Shown: positions 44,101 to 56,901, counted from the stretch's first letter. The stretch is DNA of 64,000 nt from Linnemannia hyalina (GCA_019671135.1 JAHRHY010000003.1:1922001-1986000), one strand, 5' to 3'. The notes: generated by a model not told the origin, from the sequence alone. Made by a program: numbers and translations.

Positions 44101-45338
44101 CTCGCCTAAATCCGCCATTCCATGTTCTGACATCAGGATATATTTTTCTCTTTATATTTACAAAATAGCACATGGAGGTTGTCGAGTTTGATTTTTGCGA
44201 GAATGCGTTCAAGATCAACGAGGAATACGCGGCACAGGCAGAGGAGGCAGGATTGCAGGCAGGAAGCGCAGAGGACGACACGACGGACGACAATCTCTTA
44301 TCGTCTTCCCATGCCAGCCTCAGTCAAGATTCAGGACTCGAGGACGAGCCCGTTCTCAGCGCGACCTTTAGCGACATGGGCATCTTTGATGGTCACACCC
44401 CCAACGCCGATATTCTGGAGCTCAAATCCAAGCGGGACCAGCTCAAATCGATGCTCAGCGACAACCGACGTGCAGCTGGAGCTGCTACCCTCAAGGGGTA
44501 TGGGTCCCGAGGAGGTCCTCAGGATGGAGCATCAGGTCGCAGGAACAACAGCAAAGGTGGACGTGGGTATACCGATCGTAGGATCCAGAATGGTGGTGCT
44601 GCACCCTCAAGGGCGCTGCAGGTGGCAGAGAACTCGATCTTGGTCATTGATACCAACTGTTTGGTGTCGGACTGGACAGTGATTCAACGAGTGGTCTCGG
44701 CAGATCGATGGACAGTCATTATCCCCCTGGCGGTTATCACAGAGTTAGACGGACTCAAGAACAACCCGGCACCCTTGGGTCCTGCAGCCGCAGCTGCTTT
44801 GGACTATTTGGAGGGCTGCCTGGCGATGCGACCCAAGCCTCGTCGTCTCAAGATCCAGACCAGTCGCGGCAACTATATGAATGACTTGAGCTTCCGAGTC
44901 GAGTCGTTCAACTATGAGAGACAGGCGCCTCAACAGCAGTTGCAGCCACCGCAGCAGCGCTCGAACCATCAGCGCCACAGGAGAGCAGTGTCGGGAGGAG
45001 GCTCAGGAGCTGTTGGATCTGGAGGGAGCCATGATGAGCGCGACCAGGACGATGAGGGCGGAAGCGAGGGCGATTATTACTACTACGATGATCGCGACGA
45101 GGAGATTATGCGGAACCACAATGTGGACGACTTTATCTTGGGGCTGTGTCTCTGGCATCAGGAGAATGGCCCCTCTTCATCGTCGTCATCGTCCTTGTCG
45201 CCCTCGCCCATGACGTCATCGTCTGCGGTAGGGATCTATCTTGTCACGTATGATCGCAACCTGCGTGTCAAGGCGCGTGCGAGAAGTGTCCAGGTCTTGG
45301 GCAAGGATGATCTCGGCGCCCTTACCTCTGGCCTCTAG
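41112..45338 (+). CDS. SMG6: SMG6/EST1-type protein: EST1 domain plus PIN nuclease
   Basis: Exons 41112-42133, 42343-42903, 43029-44067 and 44169-45338 join in phase to 1263 residues. Residues 1-300 are Asn/Ser/Gln-rich and disordered. A 14-3-3-like EST1 region starts near 340 (RLAYKYLKLMQLDFK, then WHRCVGILGDLARYR, then YYREAIDLGPGNGKMYNQLALL) and runs through helical repeats to about 900. The C-terminal PIN domain has Asp1035 (VIDTNCLVS), the ITELDGL motif, Asp1194/1195 (NVDDFILGLCLW) and Asp1236 (VTYDRNLRVKA), matching the acidic triad of active SMG6 and unlike inactive SMG5. It should be the endonuclease that cuts mRNAs in nonsense-mediated decay; EST1-like telomere roles are also known. 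The PIN fold is interrupted at about 1125-1189 by a Gln/Gly/Asp-rich insertion. Start chosen as the first ATG in frame. Confidence 0.92.
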
Positions 45339-45578
45339 CTCTCGTCGTTCGTTTTTTTTAATACTCTTTTTTTTTGTTTTTGTGCCCTTCATTATCTCTT
45401 TCTTACCCTCCCGTCCTTGTCGACATCTCTTTTTTTTTTTCTCTTGATACCAAACCATACTCTCCTTTTCTTTTTGACAAATAAATCACAGACGACCATA
45501 ACGGATATGAGGAATTACGGAAGTTGGATATTGAAAGGGAAACAGAAGAACCCGTCAAGTTAGCTATGTATCTATTTT
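45339..45578. terminator. Short convergent 3' region SMG6/SMC4
   Basis: Only 240 nt separate the two stop codons. T-rich runs and AATAAA on the plus strand at 45480-45485 suit SMG6 polyadenylation. The 3' UTRs of the two genes probably overlap. Confidence 0.5.
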
Positions 45579-48500
45579 CTATTGACTGGCAGAGGCGGGT
45601 GAGGGCGAAGGAGCAGCAGCAGGGGTAGAGGCGGCGAGAGAGCGTCGTGGCGCAGATGCTCCAGAACCACCACCGAGACCCGTCATACCCGTCGTATCAG
45701 ATCCATGCCTCGACATCGTCGACACCCTCCTCATATGCTGTCCGCCGCCGCCGCCGCCACCGTTAGCACCCGAATTAGAGGACATCGGTGCCGGAACGGG
45801 GGTAGGCCTGATGACCGACATGGCTGTAGGGTTGATCGAAATTGACTTTGTCTTGTTGTCAGTCTTGTAGATTCCGACCAGTCGGTCAGCCATCTCAAAC
45901 ATGTTGTTTCGCAAAGAGATGATCACAAACTGAGCGTTCTTGGTCCGGTCCTTAATGTAGTTGGCCACAATCGACACATTCCTGAAATCCAGCGCGGCGT
46001 CAATCTCGTCCATGACATACAGGGGTGTTGGCTTGAAGTGGTGCAGCGCAAACACCAACGCCAGTGAACTCAGCGTCTAATAATCGTTAGATTTGAAAGC
46101 AGAAAATATTGACTGTTAGTGACTCGATAACGTGCACGAAAAAACATCTCATTGTTACAACATTCATCCTTGCTACCTTCTCTCCTCCGGACAAGTTGGA
46201 GATGTTCTTCCAGCTCTTCTTGGGAGGCATAACACTGAAGATAATGCCCTCTGAGAAAGGGTCCAGACTGTCGACAAGCTCCAGCTCAGCATTGCCTCCC
46301 ATCGTAATCATCTGGTACATCTCCTTCAGCCTCATGGAAATAATTTGGAATCCTGCCATGAACTCGTCCAACCGCTTTTTCCTCAAATCATCATAGTCCT
46401 TCTTGGCCTCCTCTCGACGGATCGTAATCTCTTCAAGATCCTTGGCTCTCGACAGATATTCCTCCTCGCGCTTCCTGTACTCCTCCAGCACTGTGAAGTT
46501 GGGTTTCGCCTCCGAGAGTTTGTGTTCGAGTTGCTGGATCTGAAGCTCGACATCCTGTTTCTCAATCATGGCTAGATCGGTATCTGCAATCACATGCAGC
46601 TCCGCCACAATCTCGTCTTCATCATAGTCGACCTCTTGGATCGTCAGCTCCTTTAAGAGATCTCCCCAGTGCTTGAGGCGACGCTCATGTTCAGCCAAGG
46701 ATTGCTTCAGATCGTTCAGCTGGTTCCTCATCTCCACCTCGGCCGTCCTGATCCGGTTGATGACCTTTAACTTGGCATCAAGTTCCAGCTTCAGCTCTTC
46801 CATCTCTTCCTTCTTCTCCTCCATGATCTATTTGTGCACGCACCAATGAATAAACTGTTAGCGTAATGTGTCTCAACTATCAGCAAAGATATATGAATAA
46901 TAATCGCACGATTAAATAAGACATTTACCAATTTTGCTTCCTCGGCGCGTTTGCGAATACCAACAGCCTCCTGAGTCTTCTCCTTGATCTGCTGCTCCAA
47001 TGCCTCCAGATCGACAGATACCTCAGCGAGCTCCTTCTCATGCTTGGCAATCTGTGTTCCGAACTTGACAGTGTCCTTCTCGGCCTTGTTCTTGGCAACC
47101 TTGGTCTTGGTCGTCTTGTCACCCAAGGCCTCAATCTGCTCCTTCAAACCATCGGCCTTGGACTTTTGGGCTCTCAGCTTGACACCGCCAGCATCCAAGA
47201 TCTTGTTCTGCAAATCTTTGATCTTGGCCTCAATGGACTTTGCGTTCTGCTTGATCGCCACCACCTCATCCTTGAGCTCCTTGGCCTTTGCGCTCAATGC
47301 CTTCATCTTGGCCACCTCCGTAGGCTTGGGCTCGGCTTCGTTCCTCAAAGCCTCAATGCGCTTCTCTGATTCTACAATCCGTTTCTGGTTTGCCTGAACA
47401 TCCATCTTGAACATCGACAGTCGCATCTCCATCTTGGGTCCGTTCGCAATCGTTGACTGCAATTCACGTTCCAAGGAGACCTTCTGCTGTTGATGGAATC
47501 TGTACTCGGTCTCCTTCTGGTCCCGCTCGGCCTCCATTTGGGCGATCTGCTCGGCAGTGAACTCGCCCGTTGATAGTGTCGAGCTCATGGCGCCACGGTT
47601 GACACGTGTTCCACCACCCGTCATGGTTCCAGACTTGTCGATCACCTGTCCATCCAAAGTAACGACCCTCCAGCGCTGCCTTCCATAGGCGATCCTGTTG
47701 GCCTGGTCCATATTAGTGGCGACCAAAGTATCCTGCATCACACTGTAGAACGCTGCCGCAAATTTGGGATCGGCAGGTCGGACCAGATCAAACAGACGAG
47801 GCACATTCTCTGGAGTTTGGATTGGACCCATGTTACGTTTGGGGAGCTGGTTTAGCAGGATCAAAGAGACACGACCGAGGTTGTTCTTGCGGACGAATTC
47901 GATACACTGCTGACCAACTTCGACATTGTCGACGACGATGTTATCCAGGGCAGGGCAGGCCGTCGAAATGGCGACGTCATACTTGTCATCGATAGCTCCC
48001 AGGTTGCCCAGACGTCCTTGAATGCCGATAATCTTTCCGAGGTCTCGTTGACGCATAAGGTTATTCAAGAGAGCAGAGCGGGTCTGATTCGACTGTTGGG
48101 ATGCTCGGCCTTCCTCTGCGCGTGCTCTTGCCGTGGTGGCCTTATCCCTCAAGATGGTCTCTTTCTCTGCCATTTCCTACGAGCGAGTCGAACAATGTCA
48201 TGAAGGACAAAGGAGGTTAGAGAACCGACAGCGAATAGGTATTTAGTATATGATGTCTTTTGCTCGTATGTTGATCGCCCTGTTACCTTGATCGTTCGCT
48301 CCATGCCTGCAATTTGATCCGCAGATGCTCCGATGTTCTCTTGCAACTCTCGGATTTCACCCTCTTTCGAAGCTTGTGATCTCTTGAGTGTCTCTAGTGC
48401 CGATACTGCTTCCCGATATTGTGTTTGCGCGTTTCTCGACCTCTGCTCCAGGAGATCATGTTCTGACTGAGCCATATCGACCTCGCTCTGCTTGGCCACG

Positions 48501-50810
48501 ATCTTGGCCGTCCACGGCGCCAATTCCTTTTGATGCTCCTCTATTTGCTGAGAAAACTCTTCCGTCTTTCCTATTAATCATATAGTGTTCAGAAAGCAAA
48601 ACAGTCAGCACTTATTTGCATTAATAAGAAACAAACTCAGGTGGGTATATCTGTTTCATTACATGCTTTACCTCTCAGACTTTCGCGAATGACCTCAAGT
48701 TCTTCCTCGGCAGCCTCTAGACTTTTCTCCAGCTTTTCCAATTCGGTCTGCTGCTTGACCAGATCTGATTCGTGGTTGCGAATCCATGACTGGTTCTCAG
48801 AGAGTGAATGTTTGTCCTAAAGACGTGTAATTTCAAGCGCAAGAATATTAATACCGTCAACTTTTCCACGCGTTTCCAGCAATCTCATACTCATCCTAAA
48901 CCTTACTGCTGTAAGAGACTTGGTGGCTTTCTTTTGCTTGTTCCTCAAATGTTTCCTGTTCTCTTGCATCTGAACATCCTCACGATCGATCTTGGACAGC
49001 TGCTTTAGAATCTCGCTCGTTTCTTTGTCGACTTTCTATTGAGAGAAACGACATAGATAAGTTATCAGACTGAAGAACTGGCGCACGTTGATATGCGAGG
49101 TGATGCCGTCACACATATCCTTAGATTGGGTACCTACCTCGTACTCCTTGACGCGCGAATTGTGCTCGTTCTCGAGCTTCTCGATCTCATCCTTGAGTCC
49201 CTTGTGCTTGTTGTGGTCCTCTTCCAACTTTGCTTCAAGGTGAGCCTACAATAAAAAGGAGAGATGATGTTTTAAAACCGTGGCGTCTCAATCTCAGAGA
49301 CGAGATAGTTACAGCAACATTTGTCCTGCCAAGGAATAGAGACGTACCACCTGCTTTGTATCCTTTGTGAACCGCTTGTTGGCCTCCCACAAGTAGATCT
49401 GGTAAAGCGCAGACTGCTTCATCGCCAAGTTGTTCTGGTCCTTGATATAGTCCTCCACCTCCTGTTTCCTGGCCTATGAATAGAAAGGTATATGCCGTGA
49501 GGTCAGTCATTAACAATGGTCACAGCCAACATTTCAGAGAATGCAATATAAACTGTTCAGATATTGGCAAACTTACCTCAAGTGCATCCCTCTCCTTTTC
49601 GACATACTTGACACGAGTAAGTCGCTCTGACCGCTCATCGTTCAATGCTTCCAGCTCAACAGCGGACTTTTCGATGTTCTCCTTGTATTGGGATGTTCCG
49701 ATGATGTCCTCCAGATACTCCAACAGACCATCGTCATGCTCGGTAATCGCCTTGGGCTTCATCTGTGAGATTGACTCGACCTCTCCTTGCAAGATCAGGA
49801 AACGCTTGTGTTCCAAGTCGATTCCTCTGCCTTTCAAAAGTCCTGTTACTTGAAGGTAACTGCTCGTCAAGCGGTTGATAAAGTACTTGCTGGAGTTGTT
49901 CCGGTACGCCTGACGCGACACAATCAATCCTGATCCCTCGATGCGTTCAAACTCATTCGGTCCAGGCTAGGAGTTATAGGTTGGCGTTGACGACGGCAGA
50001 TAAATATTTGTGTGAGTAATTTACGTGTTTGGTGTCAACATACCTTCCTCAAAACCGAAGATGTAACTGCCAACTTACCAAGTCCAGGATCTCACAAAAA
50101 TGAATCTCGACTGTGCAGCTCTCAAGATCCTCGGCACCCTTGGAGTTGTGAATCAGCTCCGAGAGCTTGCCCTGACGCATTTTGTTGGCTCTGTATCCAA
50201 AGACGAACAACAGGGCGTCGATAACATTACTCTTTCCACTTCCGTTAGGACCAACGACGGAGGTGAAGGATTTGTGAAAGGGTCCGATCTCCTGTCGCCC
50301 GGCGTAGGACTTGAAATTGACGAGCACCATCTTTTCGATGACAAGGCGGGGCGTCAGCTCGATAGTTGGCTCCTTGACGGCTGCAGCCGCAGTGGCGGCG
50401 GTTTCTGAGGAGGCGATTGAGTTTCGTTTAGCAAAGGCGTTGGCGTTGGGCAAGGATTGCCGAGAAAGGTTGGCGAAGGTGTTGGAGGGTGGGGCAGGAA
50501 TATCAGAAGAGGCTGGTTGTTGAGGACTGGAGGGGACGATTGTAGGACCTTCCCCGGTGTTTTGTTCTGGTTCCTGGAGGTCAAGGTGTTGAAGATCATG
50601 CTCGGCAGATTCAAGTTCGACATCAGATGCATCCTCTGCGAGAGGTGATGACTCTGTTGTGGACTGGGGATGTCCTTGAGTGTGTTCTTGTTCCTGCATA
50701 TCCTCCGTCTCTGATTCCTCGTCCATACCGGTGTGGAATGTGATGTCCTCCTGTTCCTGAGGAGGAGAAGGGGAAGGAGTCTGTTTGTGATCCTGTTCCA
50801 TCGAGGTCAT
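45579..50810 (-). CDS. SMC4: Condensin subunit SMC4, ten exons
   Basis: Minus-strand exons 50810-50079, 49966-49577, 49473-49348, 49245-49138, 49035-48907, 48816-48672, 48570-48287, 48176-46929, 46827-46177 and 46076-45579 join in phase to 1436 residues. Walker A GPNGSGKS is at 187-194; the SMC4 hallmark FLILQGEVESISQMKPKA follows. Two long coiled coils flank a hinge in exon 8 (KIIGIQGRLGNLGAIDDKYDVA; DKSGTMTGGG). The signature LSGGEKV is near 1266, Walker B LYVMDEID at 1290-1297. With SMC2 it forms the condensin ATPase that compacts mitotic chromosomes. The first 150 residues are acidic and disordered (common in SMC4, often phosphoregulated); the last about 90 are Gly/Ser/Ala-rich beyond the head. 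The first in-frame ATG is at 50810. Confidence 0.96.
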
Positions 50811-51366
50811 TCGATTCTTATTGTTTGCTCTCGTTGTTTCTTTTTCAGAGGCGATGGTTATGTGTGCGCGTGTGTGCTGTTTGTGGTGGCTGTTGTTGTT
50901 GTTGTTGAGTGAGATGGTGTTTGTTGGTTGGATGGACAGGGGCACGGCGGGATGAAGACAACAACAACGAGAGACAACAAAAAAAACAAAAGACAAACGC
51001 GCGCCTGTTGAAGAACTTCGTTTGCCACCACAAATTGGCTCGCAAGACCCTTTGTGTCGCAGTCACACAACCTTCGTCTTTTCACTTTCACGTTCAACAA
51101 TCATTATTTAATCTCTCGTGTCTCACCTCTTTCTTCCTTCACCTCCCTTCTCTCCGTTTCCTCTCCCTCTCTCTTTCTCTCTCTTCATTCAAAGCCGCAC
51201 TCATTCCCCTCACTCCTCTTTTCATTCTCCAGTCAGCCTCAGGAAACACACCCCCTACTCTCTTCACGAACCAACCCTTTTCTTTTACTCGACTGACCAC
51301 TTGCTTGCTTGGCACTCACTCTCACACTCACTCCTCACTCCTGCAACCCTCACGCCAACTACAACC
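50811..51366. promoter_or_regulatory. Bidirectional promoter region SMC4/LMBD1
   Basis: 556 nt between two divergent ATGs. On the SMC4 side there are CAACAACAAC-type leader repeats (minus strand); on the LMBD1 side the plus strand is CT-rich (51115-51300). The promoters must overlap or abut. Confidence 0.5.
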
Positions 51367-54364
51367 ATGCTTGACGGCGTGCTACATATCGCCACTGCAT
51401 GGGGTGCCTTTGGCATCATGGTCACCGTAAGCAACTCGTTCTTAATACGCAGGACCTTGTGAAGCCAACCCAGAAATAAGACGATCATGCTGACATGTCA
51501 GACGTATCTTTTTTTTTCAACTTTATTCGGGCCTTTCTCCCAAAAAAAAAACGACGACCCTCTTTTTTTCTGTCTGCGTTCACACATATAGATCCTGCTG
51601 GGGTTCTCCATTTTCTTCACACTCTACTACTCGGATACGACAGACAGGGAACCGTTTGCCCTGATCGTCACCATCCTCGCCTTGACTGTCTGCCTCTCGA
51701 CTGTCGCCCTCTTCCCTGTCGACATCTTCCTTGTCTCGCGGATCATGGACCCCGCCACCGGTCTGAGGAGCGCCTGGGCCACGGACGAAGCTATTGCCCA
51801 TATGCAAAATACTGTCCAGATCTTTTACTATGGTAAGCAAGCAAAACAACGAGGGAGGAGTCTTGTTCTTTGTCTTTGTTTTTGTTGACTCCGTCATCAT
51901 AGTCCGTTTTATTTTTCCCTGTTTGGTTTTGTTCATATGCAGTTCTCGTTCTGTCCTGCGTCAGTCAGCCCGATCCCGCATGCATATGTCCTTTGTTTGT
52001 CTGCTCTTATGCAAAACGAAAGACCGACGCTTCCAAAGAAATGAAGCCGATCCATGGCGATAAAAATGAGAGCGAAAGACAAAAAGTGAGCCATGAGAGA
52101 GTTTTCCTTCTCGGTTCCCTTGACAGCTGGACATTGTCTTAACCCCACCATTTTTTTTTCATCCTTATGTAGGCGCGTACGGACTGATTACCAGCTTTTG
52201 CTTCATTTGGATCCCTCTCTCGTACTTTTACTATGAGGAGCTGGTCGAGGGACAGTCGATGCGGCAGAGGCTGGTTGCCTCGCTCAAGTACACTGTATTC
52301 TTCATTCTTGTCGCCTGTACTCTGCTGATCACTGGCTTGTTCATGAAACCTAACGACCATGACAACAAGGACTTGGAATGGCTCCGGAAGATGCTAACCG
52401 ATCTGGGTAAGTCAACCTCGCCTTACCAACGTCTTTTTTTTTATTCCAGTTATGCGCGATAATGACCGCCATTTGCGACTGAAATTCGAGCGCGCGTTTG
52501 GTTCGTTGGGATTGCCGTCATTTTACTGAAACAGTGATGGATTTTTGACGTAGCTCTTCCGTTTCCTGTATGCCCAACTCTAACCGTCTTCCTTTGTTCG
52601 ATCCCTTTTGTTCGATCCCTGCGCTATGTAGACGGAGCAGGAGCGCTGGCCTTTGTTGCCGGTGTGCTATCCCTTTTCGGAATGGGTGTCCTGGTCTTTT
52701 ACACTGTAAGTGTCTGTCCCCTTTTTTTTTTGCTCAATCGACTCTCGTTCCTTTCATGCTTTATATCAGCTCTAACCTTGTAGGTTATGCAATACACTTA
52801 TAGGCGCCTGGTCTTTCGTTGTTGCCATTGCACTTGATTGCAGGACTGAAATCGATCCCTGCGACTATGAACGAGACAAATGCTCAACTGGCTGCCAATC
52901 GGGAACGACAGAACGCCATCATTAATCGCTATCCGCAGGGAGGACTCACGCGCGCGTCAGAGCGGGACCTCCATGCTCTCAGGGAACTGTCAAGAGAGGC
53001 GCTTGTCCTGGAGAACCGATCAAGGATGGTCCAGAATGTCCGCGACAGCTGGTTCAACCGTTGCCAATGCATCATTCGCCCCTTTGAGGTACACACCATT
53101 TAAAGTGTTTGGTTAAAGGTACCATTGTTTTACTCTATTCCTAAGCGATAAGCTTTCTTTTTGCTGTGTAGGTTCTTCTTGGGATGGCAGCATTGACGCT
53201 CACCGTACTGCTCATTACATCTATCGGGATTACAACGTATGTCGACAGAAGAGGAATGTGAGAAATGCATTCTGCTTGTACTTGAGGAAACCAAGCTAAC
53301 AGCTGTCTCGTTCTCACCTTATAGCATCGACAATTTGACAGAGGACGTGTGCGGCGCCCCTTGTGGATATATCCTGACACACCCAAACATCCCCAACCCT
53401 CTCAACCTCTTGTTCTTGAACCTCTCGCCAGTAAGTTGACAACGCCTTCAACAACATGACCGCAGAGACGTATAACAGTGGCTAACAACTGCTCCTGTGT
53501 TTTCGATTGTTAATAGTTCTTCCCAGTGGATTACATTTTGATGGTGTTAATTATCCTGTACATGTTTTGGTCGACGACAAAAGGGATTATTTCGATTGGC
53601 ATCCGCTTCCTGTGGGTCAATTTGTTCAGGTTCCGCAAGGCTGCTACCCAGCCTCAGGGGCTTTTGGCTGCAACCATGCTTCTGATGCTCACCCTTGCGG
53701 GCCTCAGCTATTCCTTGACCATGTCTGTCGCGCCAGATTACTCCATGTTTGGCGGCCAGAAATACGTAAGTTTCAAGTTGATGTTCAATCGAGCACTCTC
53801 CAAGATACTTCAAAACATCCCAGCGTTACTAAACAATACTTTTTGTCGGTTTATGACAATTAGTGTAACCACACGGTGGTATTGCAGAGAGACTGCAAAG
53901 ACTATCCTACACTGATCATCCCCTGCCACGTCGGAGCACCAACGGAACTCTGCACACCTACCGTCACATCCTCCATCATCACAAAGATCATTCTCGGAAC
54001 ACCCGTACTGGGAATCGCATTCTACTACATGCAGTGGCTCTTCCTCCTCGCGTTCCTCCTTGCCCTCGGATTTAACCTTATCCAAGGGTGTAGGAAGGGA
54101 TTCGGCGTCGAGCCTATCTATAACGATACTGAGGAAGATGTCGATGATATGGAGTCAAGGGGATTGTTGGACGCTATTGGCGCCATGAGTGCCGATGGTA
54201 GACGGAGGCAGGCTGAGCGGACAGGGTTGTTAATCCCTGGACCTAGCTACGGATCTCTCCGGACTGGCAATAATGGATCTGATGGCGGACCGACGTCCTC
54301 ACAACAACAGCATCGGCCTACCTCTGCGCATTCAGGAGTTCCTGGACTCTCTAGCAGCAGATAA
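51367..54364 (+). CDS. LMBD1-like lysosomal/vacuolar membrane protein (cobalamin transport family)
   Basis: Nine exons (51367-51426, 51592-51832, 52173-52406, 52632-52705, 52804-53088, 53172-53236, 53325-53430, 53517-53765, 53864-54364) join in phase to 604 residues. The order of about nine membrane segments with a central cytosolic loop is that of the LMBR1-like family. Motifs such as DIFLVSRIMDPATGLR, YGLITSFCFIWIPLSYFYYE, AGLKSIP and the Cys-containing lumenal loop (TEDVCGAPCGYILTHPNI) match LMBD1 rather than the lipocalin-receptor LIMR branch. In animals LMBD1 works with ABCD4 to export vitamin B12 from lysosomes. A cytosolic tail of about 110 residues follows the last helix. The family is firm; the B12 role in this fungus is inference. 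Confidence 0.85.
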
Positions 54365-54594
54365 AACAAAACCATGTTGCAGAATTGGCATACTCTTTCT
54401 TTTTCTCACTTTCAACTCACACTCACACACATGCATTGGAAGTAAATGGCTGTACATATCTCTATCACACCAATATCTTTGTGTTGCAATGGCTTTGTGT
54501 TGACATGCGGAGCAAATTATTTTGTACAGGGGGAGGGTTTTCGCTATCGAATTACAGGTGTTCATTTGTGTTGTGTTGTGTTGTGTTGTAATGT
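54365..54594. other. Convergent 3' region LMBD1 / coiled-coil gene
   Basis: 230 nt between facing stop codons, with (CA)n (about 54416-54432) and a TTGTG repeat (54563-54590). No AATAAA on either strand close to the stops. Confidence 0.4.
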
Positions 54595-56357
54595 TCAAGC
54601 ATCGGCTTGTTTGTTGGCGAGCAAGAGCTTGTTCAGGATTCGATCTTCCATCTCTTGGAATCGCTGCTCTATCTTGGTCATGATCCTCTCCTCCATCAAC
54701 GCCAGTTCTGCCCTTGTCACAAATGTCGTCATCTCTCCTTCTGCCGCCGCTGTTGATTCCGAGGGCGGTGTCAATGAGGATGTGACAATGGATGGTGGCG
54801 GGAGAGGAGAATGAGGAAGAGGAGGCAATGGTGGCGTAATCGCCGTATACGCCCAAGGCGGGGGAGGAGACACGATAGGGGAAGGCGAAAGACCTCCTCC
54901 AGTCGCCATAAAAGAAGCCGCCGCGGCACTCTGTTGCTGTTGTTGTTGTTGTTGTTGTTGTTGAGCAAAGGATTGCATCTCCATAGTCCGCATCAAATCC
55001 TTGGCACCCTGTGGCATATTGTCGATCTGGACTTGACTGAGCATTTGGCGGACCTTGTCGAGGTCGATCGAGGTACTGATCCCGGGGGGGATTATGTAAG
55101 AGTGGGCGAATGCAGATGCTGAAAAGTTGGAGGATGTCTGGTTTCCGAGGTTCTGTGAGGATGAGGTGGAGTGGCCGGGGGATATGTGTGAGGTTGGTGT
55201 GGTCGAGACGTCGCTGTAAGCGGTGGTAGCAGTGGCTGTTGGTTCGACGTTGTCGACTGCTGTTGTAGTGGTTGCGCCAGTTGTATCAGTCTGTGTCAAG
55301 GATGGTGGGCTTCCTGGTTGGGTTGATGTCGATGATAGTGATAATGATACCAGGGGTGATAGGAAAGCTGGTGTAGTAATCGGTGTTGCTGAGTGTCGAG
55401 GAGAACTTTGAGAAGTGGGACCGTGGTTAGACAGTGAGAGCGATGGCGAGGGTGGTGGCAATGCGCCTTGTATAATCAACCAGTGAATCGAGAGTGAGTC
55501 CTGAAACGCCGTTGGCTTTTTGGGGATGAAGAACTAGATTGAGCTTTCGTGGTTAGAGACAACTTTCAAGCTTTGATACATTACGCGTCGCCTATTGACG
55601 CGCGATAGTTTGAGAGCTTATCACTATGGGAGAATGAACAAACTGGTTCGTTTGAATTTACCTTGAAGAGCAAGTTGCGACATCTGTGCAGCAAACTCTC
55701 CTGATCGATCTGGATCAAGAACAACGGCGGACTCGCCGATCCACCTCCAGCTCCACCAGGTCCAGAAATAGCAGGTGTGAAGGAAGGAGTCGAAGGGAGG
55801 AAAGACTCGCCACGGAAGGTACCCGAGTACTCGCCCGAGATGTAGAGTTCCATGGTCCTTGCTGAGGAGACGATAGTGATAGCTGAACAAACAAAGGGAC
55901 GCGTGTCGGGGTCAGTTGAGAGGCGGGCGAGAAGGATGGCGGGGTTGGAGGGGGACAAGTCTGTGAGGATTCGGCTGTGTTCAGGGGAGGTCGTGATTGG
56001 GTTCAAGGACGCGTTTGGGGATGGGGCGGTAGTCAAAGAGGATATGCGTAGGGGACTAGGGTTCTCTTGCTCTGCGGTGGTAGTGGCACTCAACCCATCC
56101 GTCTATTTTTACCATGGGTCGGCAGTAGTGCAGTAGGACGTTAGTTGAGTGGGTGAATGGGATCGAAGATTTTTGTGTCTGTGGCAAGGCAAGTAAGTGT
56201 GTGGTCACAGAAGCATAGCATAGCCACTCTTTGTGTTTAGGATGAATGAATGAATGAATGAAAGAAGAAAGAGATTGACCTGGTCGAAAAGACATGCGGA
56301 GTGGAGAGCAGCGGGGTCATCGACAGCGCTGTTTGTTGTGAAGTGGAGAGGTGCCAT
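54595..56357 (-). CDS. Conserved-looking protein with C-terminal coiled coil, function unassigned
   Basis: Minus-strand exons 56357-56280, 56102-55662 and 55533-54595 join in phase to 485 residues. Exon 1 is MAPLHFTTNSAVDDPAALHS followed by ACLFDQ, donor GTCAAT; the branch-like CTAAC before the exon 2 acceptor supports the junction. The globular part (about 70-215) contains FVCSAITIVSSARTMELYIS, GEYSGTFRGE, FLIQIDQESLLHRCRNLLFK and FFIPKKPTAFQDSLSIHWLI, looking like a beta-rich domain. The middle is Ser/Pro/Thr-rich with a Q11 tract; the C-terminus is a short coiled coil (RAELALMEERIMTKIEQRFQ and on). The order (beta domain with an EY-GT-RG loop, disordered middle, short terminal coil) is loosely reminiscent of the animal PAAT/C10orf88 protein, but I cannot confirm that. 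No signal or membrane segment. Confidence 0.7.
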
Positions 56358-56633
56358 CTCGGTCGTGTTGGTTGTGTGTGTTCCCTAGGAGAAAAGTGGC
56401 GGAGGAAGAATAACAAAAATGAACAAAGAAGGCAAAGAGGAGGAAAGTGTGTGGCTTGGTTGCAGATCGAAAGGCAATGGTGTGTGCCTGCAGTGTGATC
56501 GTCTGTTCAATTTGTTATCTTGCCCAGAGTGATGCTTGTCATTTTATCGCCTCCTCTCTTTGAGTTGAGTTGGGCGCACGTTTTTCTTGTGTGTGTGTGC
56601 ATGGCTGGGTCGTGCTGTGGTCGAAAGAAGTGT

Positions 56634-56637
<4 letters not shown>

Positions 56638-56665
<28 letters not shown>
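56638..56665. repeat. (GA)n microsatellite
   Basis: About 14 uninterrupted GA units on the plus strand in the divergent promoter. Confidence 0.85.
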
Positions 56666-56820
56666 CAATGGGGCAAAATAGTGCTGTAGAGTCCCGTTCA
56701 GCTGGACTGGATGTTGGATCGGGTCCGTTGAAAAAAATAATGCAATAATTAGATGCTCACAGAGTTGGATCGAATAGAGACTATGGATTTCGTTGTTGAA
56801 CTTGACAGCCCACCTCTATC

Positions 56821-56901
56821 TCTCTTTGTCTCTCTTGTCTCTTTTCTCTTGACTCTTGTCTCTTGTCTCTTGTCTCTTGTCTCTTGTCCCTTGTCTCTTA
56901 T
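56821..56901. repeat. TCTCTTG heptamer minisatellite
   Basis: Repeated TCTCTTG units (some degenerate: TCTTTTC, TCCCTTG) span about 80 nt on the plus strand of the promoter region. Confidence 0.8.

Noticed and set aside
50811..50996. Longer SMC4 N-terminus in the open upstream frame
   Set aside because: No ATG exists in that extension; it is 5' leader that happens to be open.
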